From: Alistipes sp. | Lineage (GTDB): Bacteria; Bacteroidota; Bacteroidia; Bacteroidales; Rikenellaceae | Length of the DNA: 49,204 nt | Direction of reading: 5' to 3' | Assembly: GCA_017631035.1 (NCBI GenBank) | Contig: JAGBUB010000017.1 | Coordinates: forward strand, 1-49,204 | Part shown: positions 14,703 to 23,754 of the stretch, piece by piece | Layout: each line of letters opens with the position of its first letter | Numbering within the stretch: the first letter of the stretch is position 1 | Notes under the pieces: generated by a model | Told to the model about the DNA's origin: nothing | Databases searched by the model: none | Seen by the model: only the letters and a program-made list of their open reading frames with translations | Translations under genes and position numbers: made by a program

Positions 14703-15797
14703 CTACAGTGCTGCGGCAGCTGCTACAGCGTCGACTTTCGCCTTATACTCTGCTTGAAGTGTATCCATTAACTCCTTTACACTCATAATTTTATCGCATC
14801 GCCAAGCGTTCGAGCCAGCGAATGCATAGCCGTTCTCCATCTTGCCCTTGTAGGCGTTGTAGAGAGCCAGCATAATGCAGTAGGGCGAGTGTGTCACGTC
14901 GCACGTCTTGATGCAGTTAAACGGACACGCCTTGGGCTGCTTCAAACCCTGCTTAACCTTCTCGAGGAATGAGTTGTGGATAGCACGGCCTGGCATACCC
15001 ACAGGGCTCTGAATAATCTCGATGTCCTCCTCCTTGGCATCGATGTAGTTCTGCTTGAACAGAGGCGAAGCATCGCACTCCTCGGTGGCAACGAAGCGCG
15101 TACCCATCTGCACTGCGTCGGCACCAAGTGCCATAATGTTGTGAATATCCTCACCTGTGAAAATACCGCCACCAGCGATAACAGGTATATAGCAACCATT
15201 CTGCTCGCCAATCTCGCGTGCGGCAGCCACCACCTCGGGAACGATTGCCTCGAGCGAGTATGCGGGGTCGTTCAACTGCTCGTTAGAGTAGCCCAGGTGA
15301 CCACCGGCCTTGGGGCCCTCGACAACCACTGCATCGGGCACATAGCCATACTCGCCAATCCAGCGACGGCAAATAACCTTCAGCGCACGAGCCGACGATA
15401 CGATGGGAGCGAGCTTGGTGGTTGAATCCTCCTTCAGGAATGAAGGCAGGTTAAGGGGCAGACCAGCACCCGAAAAGATGATGTCGGCCTTCTCTTCGAT
15501 TGATGTGCGAACAAGGTCGGCAAAGTTCGACAGCGCAACCATAATATTCACACCAATAATGCCTTTGGTGGCCTCGCGTGCCTTACGCAACTCCTCGCGC
15601 AAGCCGTGAATGCTTGCCAGATTATAGTCCTTCGAAAATTCGTTATAAATAACTCCCAATCCGGCCGATGAGATTACTCCCACACCTCCGGCATTGGCTA
15701 CGGCCGAGGCCAATCCCGACAGAGATATACCTACGCCCATACCTCCCTGCACGATGGGTACGCGTGCAATGAGGTCTTTAATCTTCAATGTACTCAT
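14703..15797 (-). CDS. FMN-dependent nitronate monooxygenase / NAD(P)H flavin oxidoreductase family protein
   Basis: 364 residues, TIM-barrel flavoprotein of the 2-nitropropane dioxygenase family. Visible landmarks: 'PIVQGGMGVGISLSGLA' at residues 14-30 (FMN phosphate region), 'GVNIMVALSNF', 'EGPKAGGHLGYS' with His167 (the GGH motif shared by nitronate monooxygenases and the enoyl-ACP reductase FabK), and 'PVIAGGGIFTGEDI' plus 'GADAVQMGTRFVATEE', the second FMN-binding stretch. The C-terminal extension with several cysteines ('CPFNCIKTCDVTHSPYC') is typical of the Bacteroidota/Clostridia branch. True substrate is unknown: nitronate detoxification is possible, and FabK-like reduction cannot be excluded. 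It is a single-gene transcript with its own promoter and terminator. Confidence 0.88.
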   Translation of the reverse strand: MSTLKIKDLIARVPIVQGGMGVGISLSGLASAVANAGGVGVISSAGLGVIYNEFSKDYNLASIHGLREELRKAREATKGIIGVNIMVALSNFADLVRTSIEEKADIIFSGAGLPLNLPSFLKEDSTTKLAPIVSSARALKVICRRWIGEYGYVPDAVVVEGPKAGGHLGYSNEQLNDPAYSLEAIVPEVVAAAREIGEQNGCYIPVIAGGGIFTGEDIHNIMALGADAVQMGTRFVATEECDASPLFKQNYIDAKEEDIEIIQSPVGMPGRAIHNSFLEKVKQGLKQPKACPFNCIKTCDVTHSPYCIMLALYNAYKGKMENGYAFAGSNAWRCDKIMSVKELMDTLQAEYKAKVDAVAAAAAL

Positions 15798-15854
15798 CTA
15801 ATTTTTTAATGCTAATTATTTGTGTCTCCCGCTTTTGTGTGGGTTTGACGTTTG

Positions 15855-15888
15855 CAAATGTAGTAATTTTTTTGCAGCTATGTTCAAA
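15855..15888 (-). promoter_or_regulatory. Candidate promoter of the nitronate monooxygenase-like gene
   Basis: On the minus strand TTTG (15888-15885) lies 22 nt before TACATTTG (15862-15855). The spacing is slightly longer than the usual 19-21 nt. The -7 box is 58 nt from the ATG. Confidence 0.45.
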
Positions 15889-15924
15889 AAGTGAAATAAA
15901 ATGTTTTATTATTCGACTTGATTG

Positions 15925-15955
15925 TATAAAGAAAAGCCACCTCTGAGGGTGGCTT
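15925..15955 (-). terminator. Terminator after tsaD
   Basis: Stem aagccacc (15934-15941) and ggtggctt (15948-15955) with a 6-nt loop; the minus strand continues TTCTTTATAC. It lies 25 nt after the tsaD stop codon. Confidence 0.8.
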
Positions 15956-15980
15956 GATCTTTTATTGTATATGGAAAAAT

Positions 15981-17009
15981 CTACAAAATTTCCTCTAAAC
16001 GAGCAACGGGTGCAATGCTTAAATCAGATATCATTCCTGCCTGATAACGATAGTATCCCGAGATTGCAATCATAGCAGCATTATCGGTGGTAAACTTGAG
16101 TTCGGGGATGAATGTGCGCCAGCCTCTTCGGCGTCCCGCCTCGGCGACAGCCTCTCTCAAACCTGAGTTTGCCGATACACCGCCTGCAATAGCTACATCC
16201 TTGATACCCAAATCTTTTGTTGCCTTGATTAGCTTGTTGAGCAGAATGTCGATAATGGTCTTCTGCAACGAGGCGCAGAGGTCGGCCTTGTGCTTCTCGA
16301 CAAAGTCGGGATCCTGGGCTACGGCATCGCGCAACGTGTAGAGGAACGATGTCTTAAGACCCGAAAACGAGTAGTCGTACTCACCCTTTACGTGGGGTTT
16401 GGAAAATGTAAAAGCAGAAGAATCTCCCTCCTTCGCAAGGCGGTCGATTACGGGACCTCCGGGGTAGGGCAATCCCATCACCTTGGCGCACTTGTCAAAG
16501 GCCTCGCCGGCAGCATCGTCAATGGTTGAGCCGATAATCTCCATATCGAAGGGCGAGCTCACCTTCACAATCTGCGTATGTCCTCCGCTCACCAGCAGAC
16601 ACAGAAACGGGAACGAGGGGTGGGGTAGTGTGCGGTCGGGCAGATCGACAAAATGTGAGAGAATGTGTCCCTGCAGATGATTTACCTCCACCATAGGAAT
16701 GTTATTTGCAATAGCCAGACCCTTGGCAAACGATGTGCCTACAAGTAACGAACCCAGCAGTCCGGGGCCACGCGTGAATGCTATGGCATCAATCTTATCC
16801 ACCGTCACGCCTGCCTCTTTGAGAGCCGTATCCACCACGGGGATAATGTTTTGCTGATGGGCGCGTGAAGCCAATTCGGGTATCACACCACCATACTTGA
16901 CGTGCACGGCTTGCGAGGCAATCACGTTCGAAAGCAACGTTGTATTTCGTATTACGGCAGCCGATGTATCGTCGCACGACGACTCGATGCCAAGAATTGT
17001 TATCTCCAT
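15981..17009 (-). CDS. tsaD: tRNA N6-adenosine threonylcarbamoyltransferase TsaD
   Basis: 342 residues, normal length. TsaD, with TsaB and TsaE, transfers threonylcarbamoyl to adenosine 37 of ANN-decoding tRNAs in the cytoplasm. It shows the ASKHA-fold start 'LGIESSCDDTSAAVI' (6-20), 'FTRGPGLLGSLLVG', the metal-binding 'VNHLQGHILSHF' with His111 and His115, 'SGGHTQI', and the C-terminal 'TTDNAAMIAISGYY' with the third metal ligand Asp. It is divergent from tamB with 76 nt between the start codons and has its own terminator. Confidence 0.97.
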   Translation of the reverse strand: MEITILGIESSCDDTSAAVIRNTTLLSNVIASQAVHVKYGGVIPELASRAHQQNIIPVVDTALKEAGVTVDKIDAIAFTRGPGLLGSLLVGTSFAKGLAIANNIPMVEVNHLQGHILSHFVDLPDRTLPHPSFPFLCLLVSGGHTQIVKVSSPFDMEIIGSTIDDAAGEAFDKCAKVMGLPYPGGPVIDRLAKEGDSSAFTFSKPHVKGEYDYSFSGLKTSFLYTLRDAVAQDPDFVEKHKADLCASLQKTIIDILLNKLIKATKDLGIKDVAIAGGVSANSGLREAVAEAGRRRGWRTFIPELKFTTDNAAMIAISGYYRYQAGMISDLSIAPVARLEEIL

Positions 17010-17055
17010 AAGAGTTCTTTTAGTCGTTTTTTTTCTATTTTAATAGAAAAATTTT

Positions 17056-17063
17056 TACTTTTG
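17056..17063 (+). promoter_or_regulatory. Candidate -7 box for tamB
   Basis: TACTTTTG matches TAnnTTTG, 23 nt before the tamB ATG, which would leave a very short leader. Only T-rich sequence, no exact TTTG, is present at -33. Confidence 0.45.
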
Positions 17064-17085
17064 TAGGTTATATGACCATTGTTGA

Positions 17086-20000
17086 ATGCACAAAGTTACA
17101 AAAATATTATTAAAGGCGCTATCAGTCACTATTTTGTTTCTGATATTTTGCCCCATTGTGCTCACTTTGCTCGTTGAGTTACCCTCGGTGCAGAATTATC
17201 TGATTGACCGAGCCACCTCGTTTGTCTCGCAGCGTTTGGAGACTCGCGTATCGATTGACCGCATACGTTTGGGTGCGCTGGGCAGTCTGCGTGTCGATGG
17301 CTTTTATGTCGAGGATTACCAGCAGGACACTATGCTCTATGTTGGCAAACTCAAGGTCTATCTCTCGCGTTTCGGCGGCGGGCAGGGTCTTACTCTTCGC
17401 AATGGTACCATAGCCAATGCACATCTTAACATCCGCGAAACGCCGAGCGGTGTGATGAACATCAAGGAGGTTGTCAACCGCATTGCCCGCAAGGATCGTG
17501 AACGTAAGGGGCGTTTCTCGCTTAAGGTGGATGACGTCTATCTGCAGGATATTAATCTCATTGTCGAACAACACGAACATCGCCACCCCTCGTATGGTAT
17601 CGACTATGGCGATATGCACATTGAACATATATCGGCATTTGTCGACGACTTCGAACTAAGTGGTGGCCGTGTCGGCGGATATGTGCGTAACCTCTCGGCC
17701 GTGGAGCATTGTGGCTTTATGTTGCAAAACTTCACAGGTCGTTTTGCTGTGGATAAGGGTGAGGTGCGACTCACCGACTTCGAGATTATGGCACGCCGTT
17801 CTGATTTGCGCCTGCGTTCGTTTGTACTCAAGGCCGACACCTGGGCCGAGTATAAGGATTTCATCAACAACGTAAGAATCACAGGTGAGGCCTACAAGAG
17901 TGTGGTGTCGTCGGCCGATGTGGCTCATTTTGCACCTAAGCTTTTGCCGTGGGATATGTTGTTGCGCGATGTCAATCTTACGGTCGATGGTACGGTTGCC
18001 GATATGATGGTTAAGGTGGAGAATGCTCTCTATGGCGCACACACCTCGATTCGTGGCGATGTGCATCTTGAGGGTCTGCCCGATGTGCGTCGAGGCAAGA
18101 TGAATCTCGATCTGAAACGTTTGATTACTACCGAGCCCGATGCGGCACGTCTGCTTGCCAGCATTACGGGTGTCAAACTCCCCGCAAGTGTGCTCACAAT
18201 GGCTGATGCTGCGGGCGAGATTATATGCGCAGGTAATTTCAATGGTGGCTTCTCGCAGTTCGACGCAAACCTTATGCTCACCACACAGACCGGCAATGCA
18301 TCGTTTACGGCCGAGCGTCGTCCCCTGCCACGTGTCAAGGGTGAAGCCCAGCTTTCGACACTCAATGCCAATGCCGAGCTACGCCACTTGCAGCTAGGTG
18401 AGATGTTGCAATTCCCTATGTTGGGCAATGTGAGTGGAACCCTGGCCTTCAACGGCACCACTTCTCACAACAACCTGCGAGGCAGAGTAGCGGGACGTAT
18501 GACCGACGTGGAGTTCAACCAGGCCGCCTACAAAGATATCGATATCAACGGTACGGTGGTCGATAAGAGCTTCTCGGGTAGCATCGAGAGTGGCGCATAT
18601 CCGCTCAGTTTCGAGATGTCGGGCATAGCCGACCTCAATGGCGAGCGACCGATGTACGACCTGCGCTTGAGGGTTGACGATGCCGATCTTCACGCTATGA
18701 ACGTCAATCTTCGTGACTCCATTTCTCACCTCTCGCTCGATGCCGACCTCTATGCCTCGGGTAAGACGTTGGATAATATGAACGGTACACTCACCATCGA
18801 GAATGGCCGTTATATCTATAATGTCGATACGTTGCAGACCACGCCCGTGCGTCTGGTGGCTAACAACGACGATGCACGCCGCTCGCTTACGCTTACATCG
18901 GATTTTGTCGATGCTTCGTTTACGGGCTCGACCAACTACAACGAGGTTTTGAAGTATTTGCAGGCTGCTACAGCCAAATATCTGCCGGGTATTCAGCCCA
19001 CCGACGACTATAAGAGCAACAGCGATGAAGGTTACTCGGCTCTCTCGGTTACGGTCAAGAATATCGATCCGTTGCTCAACGCCATATCGTCGGGCTTGCA
19101 ACTTGCACGCGGTTCTACGCTTAACTTTGTGATGAACCCATCATCGAATCACTTGGCTCTGCGTGCCGAGTCGGACTATATCGAACGCAAGAAGATGCTG
19201 GCTACACGCCTCAATGTGAATATCACCAATCAGGGTGACTCGTTGGCTATGTATATTAGCTCCGAGGATCTCTATGCAGGCCCTGTTCATCTGCCCCGAC
19301 TCTCGATTATGGGTGGTGCGAAGAACAATAGTGTACTGCTCTCGGCCGGTTTCAACGAGGGCAACGACACACTCTCGGGTACGATGGCTCTGCGAGCCGA
19401 CCTCAAGCGCGAGGCGGTGACCAATATGCCTCACCTCGACATACACCTTGATCCTGCTACAGTCAGAGCCGCCCAGCGCACTTGGCGCATTACCTCCGAT
19501 GTGGTGGGTGTCGATACCGTACGTGTTGCTATCAACAACCTGCACGTTGCCTCGGGACGTGAGTCGCTTCATCTGGATGGTGGCATATCGCGTAGCGGAG
19601 GTGACACGCTCACTATGAGCCTTAAGGATTTCGACTTCTCGCCCTTTATGAGTTTTGCTCGCCGTATGGGTTACGATGTGGAGGGTAGTGTCAACGGAAC
19701 AGCCTCGTTTATGCGTCCCTCGCAGCGAGGTATGCTCATTGCCGACCTCTCGATTGATAGTATGACGGTAAATAACACGGCCGTTACACCTCTGCATATC
19801 GACTCGCAGTGGGACTTGGAGAGCGAGCGTATACGTGTGCTGATGCAAAATGCCCGCAATGGCGACAATATCATCGAGGGATATTATGCTCCCACAACTA
19901 TGCGTTACTCAGCCCAGGCTGAACTTCCCAACCTGCCTATGTCGATGCTCGATCCGTTGCTCGTGAGTGTTATGTCGCAAACCCAGGGACGTGCTGATGC

Positions 20001-21672
20001 CAAACTCAACATCACGGGTGAGGGCCGTCATGCTACGCTCGCTGGCCAGGTTGAGGTAACCGACCTCTCGACTATGGTCGACTACACCCGCACTCGTTAC
20101 TCGGTGCCCAAGGCTACGGTCACGGTAGCAAACAACCACTTCCTTGCTAACAACGTAAGGGTATACGACTCGGAGCAGAATAGCGGTACGATGAACCTCG
20201 ATCTGAATCTCAACCACCTCTCCAATGTGGCCTATTCGGTGCGAGTGGTGCCTCGCAATATGCTTGTGCTTAACACCACATCGCAGGATAACGATCTCTT
20301 CTATGGTAAGGTCTACGCCTCGGGTACGGCAACCATATCGGGCGATAAGAGTGGTAATAATATGGATATCGTGGCCACTACGGCTGGTGCTTCGCAGTTC
20401 TTTATGCCCCTGTCAAGTAAGAGCGATGCTACAGCTGTTGACTATGTTGTCTTCGAGCAGCCGGGTGTGGAGATTGACTCAACGAACTACCTTGCGCGTA
20501 AGAAGATGGCCTTCGAGCGTCGCACACGTAGCTCGTCCACTTCGTCGGGTGCAAGCAATATGACAATTAATGTCGATCTCACGGCCGACCGCAATGCCGA
20601 GGTGCAGTTGGTTATCGACCCCACGGTGGGTGATATTATTCGCGCCAAGGGTGATGGCCGCTTGAGTATGCACATTGTGCCCAATGCCAACATATTCGAT
20701 ATGTATGGCGACTACACCATTTCCGAGGGTAGTTACCTCTTTACGCTGCAAAATATTATCAACAAGCGATTCGTTATCAATAGTGGATCGACCATTCAGT
20801 GGACGGGTGACCCGATGGATGCACGCCTTAATATCGATGCGGTGTATAACCTCAAGGCCTCGTTGCAGCCGCTCTTGTCGTCAACTACGCTCGACAACGT
20901 TACACGAGCCGTGCCCGTGGAGTGTATTATCAATCTCACCGAGCAACTGACTGCACCTACTGTTACGTTCGATATCAAGGTACCCAATGCCGATACCGAG
21001 ATTCAGAATGCCGTGTCGAACCTATTGAACAATCAGCAGTCTATCGCTACCCAGTTTATGTATCTGCTGGTGAGTGGTAGCTTCTACTCCGATGCCTCGA
21101 CCTCGTCGAGCCTTGGTGCTTCGGCCTCTGCCACTACAGGTTTTGAGCTGTTGTCGAATCAGTTGAGCAACTGGCTCTCAAGCGATGACTATAATATCAT
21201 CTTGCGTTATCGTCCCCGCTCTGAGCTTACCAGTGATGAGATTGACTTTGGCTTCTCGAAGAGCTTGGTGAACGACCGCCTGCTGGTGGAGTTAGAGGGT
21301 AACTATCTTGTCGATAACAAGATGGCGCAGAGCAGCAATATGTCGAACTTTATGGGTGAGGCATACATCACCTGGCTTATCGACCGTGCGGGTAATCTCA
21401 AACTACGTGGCTTTACGCAAACCATCGACCGCTTCGACGAGAACCAGGGTTTGCAGGAGACAGGCGTGGGTATATACTATAAGGAGGACTTCGACAACTG
21501 GACCGACCTTAAACGTCGTATACGCGAGCGATTTATGAGCAAGCGCCGTCGCCAGCAACTCGAAGCCGAGGCCGAGCGTGCCGATAGCATTGCCGCTGCT
21601 GAGCGTGAGGCAAGGGCTGCCACACCAACGCAAGTCGTAGAGAGTGCCCAACCGGTGCAAATGACAGAGTAG
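17086..21672 (+). CDS. tamB: TamB-family translocation/assembly and lipid-transport protein (DUF490/AsmA-like)
   Basis: 1528 residues. A single N-terminal membrane anchor (about 9-32, LKALSVTILFLIFCPIVLTLL) leads into a very long periplasmic beta-repeat region and a C-terminal TamB domain (about 1150-1490) with 'DMYGDYTISEGSYLFTLQNI' (read as YGDYTISEGSYLFTL), 'FVINSGSTIQWTGDP', 'PTVTFDIKVPNADTEIQNAV' and 'LLSNQLSNWLSS', all hallmarks of this family in Bacteroidota. TamB forms a hydrophobic groove bridging inner and outer membrane and is implicated in phospholipid transport and, with the BamA-like TamA, in insertion of outer-membrane proteins; no tamA is in this window. It is 70 nt upstream of exbB, so cotranscription with the Ton genes is possible. 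Confidence 0.93.
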   Translation: MHKVTKILLKALSVTILFLIFCPIVLTLLVELPSVQNYLIDRATSFVSQRLETRVSIDRIRLGALGSLRVDGFYVEDYQQDTMLYVGKLKVYLSRFGGGQGLTLRNGTIANAHLNIRETPSGVMNIKEVVNRIARKDRERKGRFSLKVDDVYLQDINLIVEQHEHRHPSYGIDYGDMHIEHISAFVDDFELSGGRVGGYVRNLSAVEHCGFMLQNFTGRFAVDKGEVRLTDFEIMARRSDLRLRSFVLKADTWAEYKDFINNVRITGEAYKSVVSSADVAHFAPKLLPWDMLLRDVNLTVDGTVADMMVKVENALYGAHTSIRGDVHLEGLPDVRRGKMNLDLKRLITTEPDAARLLASITGVKLPASVLTMADAAGEIICAGNFNGGFSQFDANLMLTTQTGNASFTAERRPLPRVKGEAQLSTLNANAELRHLQLGEMLQFPMLGNVSGTLAFNGTTSHNNLRGRVAGRMTDVEFNQAAYKDIDINGTVVDKSFSGSIESGAYPLSFEMSGIADLNGERPMYDLRLRVDDADLHAMNVNLRDSISHLSLDADLYASGKTLDNMNGTLTIENGRYIYNVDTLQTTPVRLVANNDDARRSLTLTSDFVDASFTGSTNYNEVLKYLQAATAKYLPGIQPTDDYKSNSDEGYSALSVTVKNIDPLLNAISSGLQLARGSTLNFVMNPSSNHLALRAESDYIERKKMLATRLNVNITNQGDSLAMYISSEDLYAGPVHLPRLSIMGGAKNNSVLLSAGFNEGNDTLSGTMALRADLKREAVTNMPHLDIHLDPATVRAAQRTWRITSDVVGVDTVRVAINNLHVASGRESLHLDGGISRSGGDTLTMSLKDFDFSPFMSFARRMGYDVEGSVNGTASFMRPSQRGMLIADLSIDSMTVNNTAVTPLHIDSQWDLESERIRVLMQNARNGDNIIEGYYAPTTMRYSAQAELPNLPMSMLDPLLVSVMSQTQGRADAKLNITGEGRHATLAGQVEVTDLSTMVDYTRTRYSVPKATVTVANNHFLANNVRVYDSEQNSGTMNLDLNLNHLSNVAYSVRVVPRNMLVLNTTSQDNDLFYGKVYASGTATISGDKSGNNMDIVATTAGASQFFMPLSSKSDATAVDYVVFEQPGVEIDSTNYLARKKMAFERRTRSSSTSSGASNMTINVDLTADRNAEVQLVIDPTVGDIIRAKGDGRLSMHIVPNANIFDMYGDYTISEGSYLFTLQNIINKRFVINSGSTIQWTGDPMDARLNIDAVYNLKASLQPLLSSTTLDNVTRAVPVECIINLTEQLTAPTVTFDIKVPNADTEIQNAVSNLLNNQQSIATQFMYLLVSGSFYSDASTSSSLGASASATTGFELLSNQLSNWLSSDDYNIILRYRPRSELTSDEIDFGFSKSLVNDRLLVELEGNYLVDNKMAQSSNMSNFMGEAYITWLIDRAGNLKLRGFTQTIDRFDENQGLQETGVGIYYKEDFDNWTDLKRRIRERFMSKRRRQQLEAEAERADSIAAAEREARAATPTQVVESAQPVQMTE

Positions 21673-21742
21673 GGTATAACGGCCTACGGTAAAAGAGCGA
21701 AATAAATATAAACTTAAATAAATTAAAAAAAGAAAAACAATT

Positions 21743-22438
21743 ATGATCGATTTCATTCAGGCTGCCCAAGGGGCAGTTGCAACAGGTGAGGCTGCGAGCG
21801 CAGCTGCTGAGGTAACCCGTATGGGTTTGTGGGAACTCTTTATGAAGGGTGGATGGTTGATGTGGCCGTTGCTTTTGCTCGGTGGCGTTACTGTCTTCAT
21901 CTTCGTTGAGCGTTTTATGGCTATCCGCAAGGCGTCGGGTTTGGATATGAACTTTATGAATCGTATCCGCGACTATATCTCTGATGGCAAGATTCGTGCC
22001 GCCGTTGACCTTTGTCGCAAGACCAATACTCCTATTGCTCGTATGATTGAGAAGGGTATCGAGCGCATTGGCCGTCCTATGGGTGACATTCAGACCGCTA
22101 TCGAGAATGTGGCTAACCTCGAGGTGTCGAAGCTCGAGAATGGTCTTCCCTTCCTTGCTACTATCGCTGGTGGTGCCCCTATGATTGGTTTCTTGGGTAC
22201 AGTTATCGGTATGGTGCAGACATTTATGGATATGGCTGCCGCTGGTGGTACCGTTGATATGTCGCTCTTGTCGGGCGGTATGTACGTTGCGATGGTAACA
22301 ACCGTTGCAGGTCTTGTAGTGGGTATTCCCGCATACTTCGGTTATAACTACTTGGTGGCTCGCATCGAGAAGCTCGTATTCCAGATGGAGGCCAACTCAA
22401 TCGCATTTATGGATATCTTGAATCAACCCGTTAAATAA
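21743..22438 (+). CDS. exbB: Biopolymer transport protein ExbB (MotA/TolQ/ExbB proton channel)
   Basis: 231 residues. Three membrane helices are expected and seen: about 33-54 (GGWLMWPLLLLGGVTVFIF), about 135-160 ('FLATIAGGAPMIGFLGTVIG') and about 178-200 ('MYVAMVTTVAGLVVGIPAYF'). The last two contain the conserved MotA/TolQ/ExbB pore motif, with 'GFLGTVIGM'. An N-terminal periplasmic stretch rich in Ala/Glu precedes the first helix, as in Bacteroidota ExbB. It forms the inner-membrane proton channel with ExbD (8-nt gap) that energises TonB, encoded next. Confidence 0.95.
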   Translation: MIDFIQAAQGAVATGEAASAAAEVTRMGLWELFMKGGWLMWPLLLLGGVTVFIFVERFMAIRKASGLDMNFMNRIRDYISDGKIRAAVDLCRKTNTPIARMIEKGIERIGRPMGDIQTAIENVANLEVSKLENGLPFLATIAGGAPMIGFLGTVIGMVQTFMDMAAAGGTVDMSLLSGGMYVAMVTTVAGLVVGIPAYFGYNYLVARIEKLVFQMEANSIAFMDILNQPVK

Positions 22439-22445
22439 GTAGATT

Positions 22446-22850
22446 ATGGCAATTAAAAGAGGATCGAAAGTCGATAGCTCGTTTGCATCATCGTCTATGA
22501 CCGACCTGATGTTCCTGCTGTTGATCTTTATGATTATAGCTACTACTCTGATTAACCCCAACGCTGTGAAGCTAATGCTTCCCAAGAGCGCCAACCAGCT
22601 CAAGGATAAAGCTATCACCACAGTCTCGATTCAGGATGCAGGTGGTGGCAAATATCGCTACTATGTAGAGTTGGAGAATGTAGGCTCACGCGAGGGTATC
22701 GACCGTGCTTTGCGTGCCCGTCTGGCAGGTCAGGAGGAGCCCACCATATCTCTTCACGCCGACAAGACTGTCGAGTGGGATGAGATTGTGCAGGTGATGA
22801 ACATAGCCAAGGATAATGGCTACAAGCTAATCGCCGCAACCCAACCTTAA
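22446..22850 (+). CDS. exbD: Biopolymer transport protein ExbD
   Basis: 134 residues. One N-terminal membrane helix (about 18-40) begins with 'SMTDLMFLLLIFMIIA'; Asp20 in it corresponds to the essential proton-carrying Asp25 of E. coli ExbD. The periplasmic domain has the family's 'ISLHADKTVEWDEIVQVMNI' pattern (seen as SLHADKTVEWDEIVQVM) and ends 'GYKLIAATQP'. It is 8 nt after exbB. A 123-nt imperfect palindrome begins immediately at its stop codon and separates it from tonB. Confidence 0.94.
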   Translation: MAIKRGSKVDSSFASSSMTDLMFLLLIFMIIATTLINPNAVKLMLPKSANQLKDKAITTVSIQDAGGGKYRYYVELENVGSREGIDRALRARLAGQEEPTISLHADKTVEWDEIVQVMNIAKDNGYKLIAATQP

Positions 22851-22972
22851 AAAATACTCTAACGGGTTGATTTTGGCGTCTGGCTTGATTTCGGGCTGCT
22901 CACATACGTTTAGTATGCTCCGCGCCCTCAATCTGCAACCAGCCTCAAAATCCCCTCCGTTATAGCATTTTT
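22850..22972. repeat. 123-nt imperfect palindrome between exbD and tonB (candidate interspersed repeat)
   Basis: The outer arms aaaaat (22850-22855) and attttt (22967-22972) pair perfectly. Inside them, actctaacgg (22856-22865) pairs with ccgttatagc (22957-22966) at 8 of 10 positions, gattttg (22869-22875) pairs with caaaatc (22946-22952), ggct pairs with agcc, gggc (22893-22896) pairs with gccc (22923-22926), and catac (22902-22906) with gtatg (22912-22916) closes a 5-nt loop. The whole element can fold into one long, interrupted hairpin. It is not followed by a T run, so it is not a simple terminator. It is the only copy in this window. Confidence 0.75.
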
Positions 22973-23068
22973 AGACGTGTTCTGACGGAATAAAACAGAT
23001 TTCTCGATAAAGAGCAATTGACATATTCTGTTAGGCTTTTTGAAACGTTACACTTAACGCGCACAAAG

Positions 23069-23752
23069 ATGAAATATTACGACGAACAGGACAACCGCCC
23101 ACGACTCTACGGAGGTGTGGCTGCAGCAGTGTATCTCATTGCTGTGGCGGCGGCGTTGTTACTTGTCTATATTCCCATTGTGGTTGCCGAAGTGCCCGAG
23201 ATGATGGTTATCGAGTTCGAAGAGATTGAGGAGCAGCCTACACCACCTCCTGTGGCCTCTGCCGAGGCTCCGCGTCACGAGCGCATATCCACCACGGTGC
23301 AAAACTCGCAACAGGTGTCGGGTACCGATGCCCAGACACAAACTGTCAATCAGCGTGCCATCTTCCAGAGCAATAAGGGAGGTGTCGACGAGCCTATAGA
23401 CCTTGGTAATCCCTACGCACAGCAGGGCGACGAGAACCTGGCCAATGGCACTGGCGGCGGACTCAATCCCGTGGGCAACGACCAGCTCGACGAAGGTCTG
23501 CGTGGTCGCGGTTTGGTGGGTAATCTGCCCGTACCCTCATACCCTGGTAATGTGAGTGGTAAAATTGTGATTCGTGTGGCTGTAAACCAGCACGGCGAGG
23601 TGACAAGTGCCGCCTACGAGCCCAAGGGCTCTACATCGTCCGATTCGGCGCTCATAGCAGCTGCCATCGAGGCGGCCAAGCGTGCCCGTTTTACCGAGAG
23701 TCGTAGTTTTGCGCAGGGCGGTACGATAACTTATAACTTTAGACTTAACTAA
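23069..23752 (+). CDS. tonB: Energy transducer TonB
   Basis: 227 residues: short cytoplasmic start, one membrane helix (about 14-37, GGVAAAVYLIAVAAALLLV), a periplasmic segment starting with Glu-rich 'IEFEEIEEQPTPPP', a Gly/Asn/Gln-rich linker, and a C-terminal TonB domain (about 160-227) with 'GKIVIRVAVNQHGEVTSAAY', 'AAIEAAKRARF' and 'GTITYNFRL'. It couples the ExbB-ExbD motor, encoded just upstream, to outer-membrane TonB-dependent receptors. The start ATG at 23069 directly precedes the usual cytoplasmic tail; the frame is open 51 nt further up but those codons look non-coding. The Pro-Lys spacer of enterobacterial TonB is short here, as is common in Bacteroidota. Confidence 0.92.
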   Translation: MKYYDEQDNRPRLYGGVAAAVYLIAVAAALLLVYIPIVVAEVPEMMVIEFEEIEEQPTPPPVASAEAPRHERISTTVQNSQQVSGTDAQTQTVNQRAIFQSNKGGVDEPIDLGNPYAQQGDENLANGTGGGLNPVGNDQLDEGLRGRGLVGNLPVPSYPGNVSGKIVIRVAVNQHGEVTSAAYEPKGSTSSDSALIAAAIEAAKRARFTESRSFAQGGTITYNFRLN

Positions 23753-23754
23753 CT

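Noticed and set aside
18394..19848. Two 235-residue minus-strand frames inside tamB
   Set aside because: Both are opposite a single long, well-conserved tamB frame; composition mirrors tamB codons.
23018..23068. TTGACA-like sigma70 -35 sequence and an upstream TTG start for tonB
   Set aside because: Bacteroidota do not use the TTGACA element, no TAnnTTTG box is at the right distance, and the added codons do not resemble a TonB N-terminus.
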